Position numbers and translations under genes: made by a program
In this document: positions 13,419 through 13,423 of the stretch, piece after piece
Position numbering within the stretch: position 1 is the stretch's first letter
Layout of the letters: each line of letters begins with the position of its first letter
The notes under the pieces: model-generated
The model's database searches: none
The model's input: the letters and a program-made list of their open reading frames with translations, nothing else
What the model was told of the DNA's origin: nothing
From: RZYP01 sp964386405
GTDB taxonomy: Bacteria > Bacillota > Negativicutes > Acidaminococcales > Acidaminococcaceae
Assembly (NCBI GenBank): GCA_964386405.1
Contig: CAYLRW010000046.1
Location: forward strand, 1 to 13,423
DNA: 13,423 bases
Direction of reading: 5' to 3'

Positions 13419-13423
13419 ACATC

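Overview
The window is a chromosomal housekeeping stretch from a Bacillota-type bacterium. Start codons are preceded by strong GGAG-type ribosome binding sites, promoters are SigA-like, base composition is moderate, and the gene order is rpmE, DUF1385, prfA, prmC, Sua5-type synthase, rpiB, TIGR01440 family, glyA, upp, dCMP deaminase. This order, next to a Gram-negative-style periplasmic sensor, makes me lean towards Negativicutes. That placement is inference and no genus is claimed. The 100-N gap marks a draft or metagenome assembly.

Left part (1-4002, all + strand): the C-terminal end of a polysaccharide deacetylase, peptidyl-tRNA hydrolase (pth), then a large membrane protein. That protein has two periplasmic solute-binding modules, one membrane helix, a degenerate GGDEF domain and an intact EAL domain, so it looks like a ligand-sensing c-di-GMP phosphodiesterase.

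Middle part (4003-5986): the unusual section. Two genes for zinc-type ribosomal protein L31 flank a thioesterase gene on the opposite strand. Upstream of each L31 gene lies the same repeat arrangement: a degenerate half copy followed, with a 102-bp period, by a full 111-bp imperfect palindrome. A 100-N gap in the second locus is bounded on both sides by an identical 55-bp sequence, so the true length there is unknown. Each L31 gene has its own near-consensus promoter. The two copies differ at about 30 of 207 bases but only 6 of 68 residues, so both appear to be kept under selection.

Right part (5987-13372, all + strand): a tight gene series. DUF1385 membrane protein, release factor 1 (prfA) and its glutamine methyltransferase (prmC) are followed by the threonylcarbamoyl-AMP synthase for tRNA t6A. 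Then come ribose-5-phosphate isomerase B, a TIGR01440/DUF436 protein of unknown function, serine hydroxymethyltransferase (glyA), uracil phosphoribosyltransferase (upp) and dCMP deaminase. Together they serve translation termination, tRNA modification, pentose phosphate and one-carbon supply, and pyrimidine salvage. A strong terminator at 13386-13418 closes the series.

I found no transposase, CRISPR array, phage gene, defence system, tRNA or rRNA. The best candidate for something undescribed is the palindromic repeat family linked to the duplicated L31 genes.
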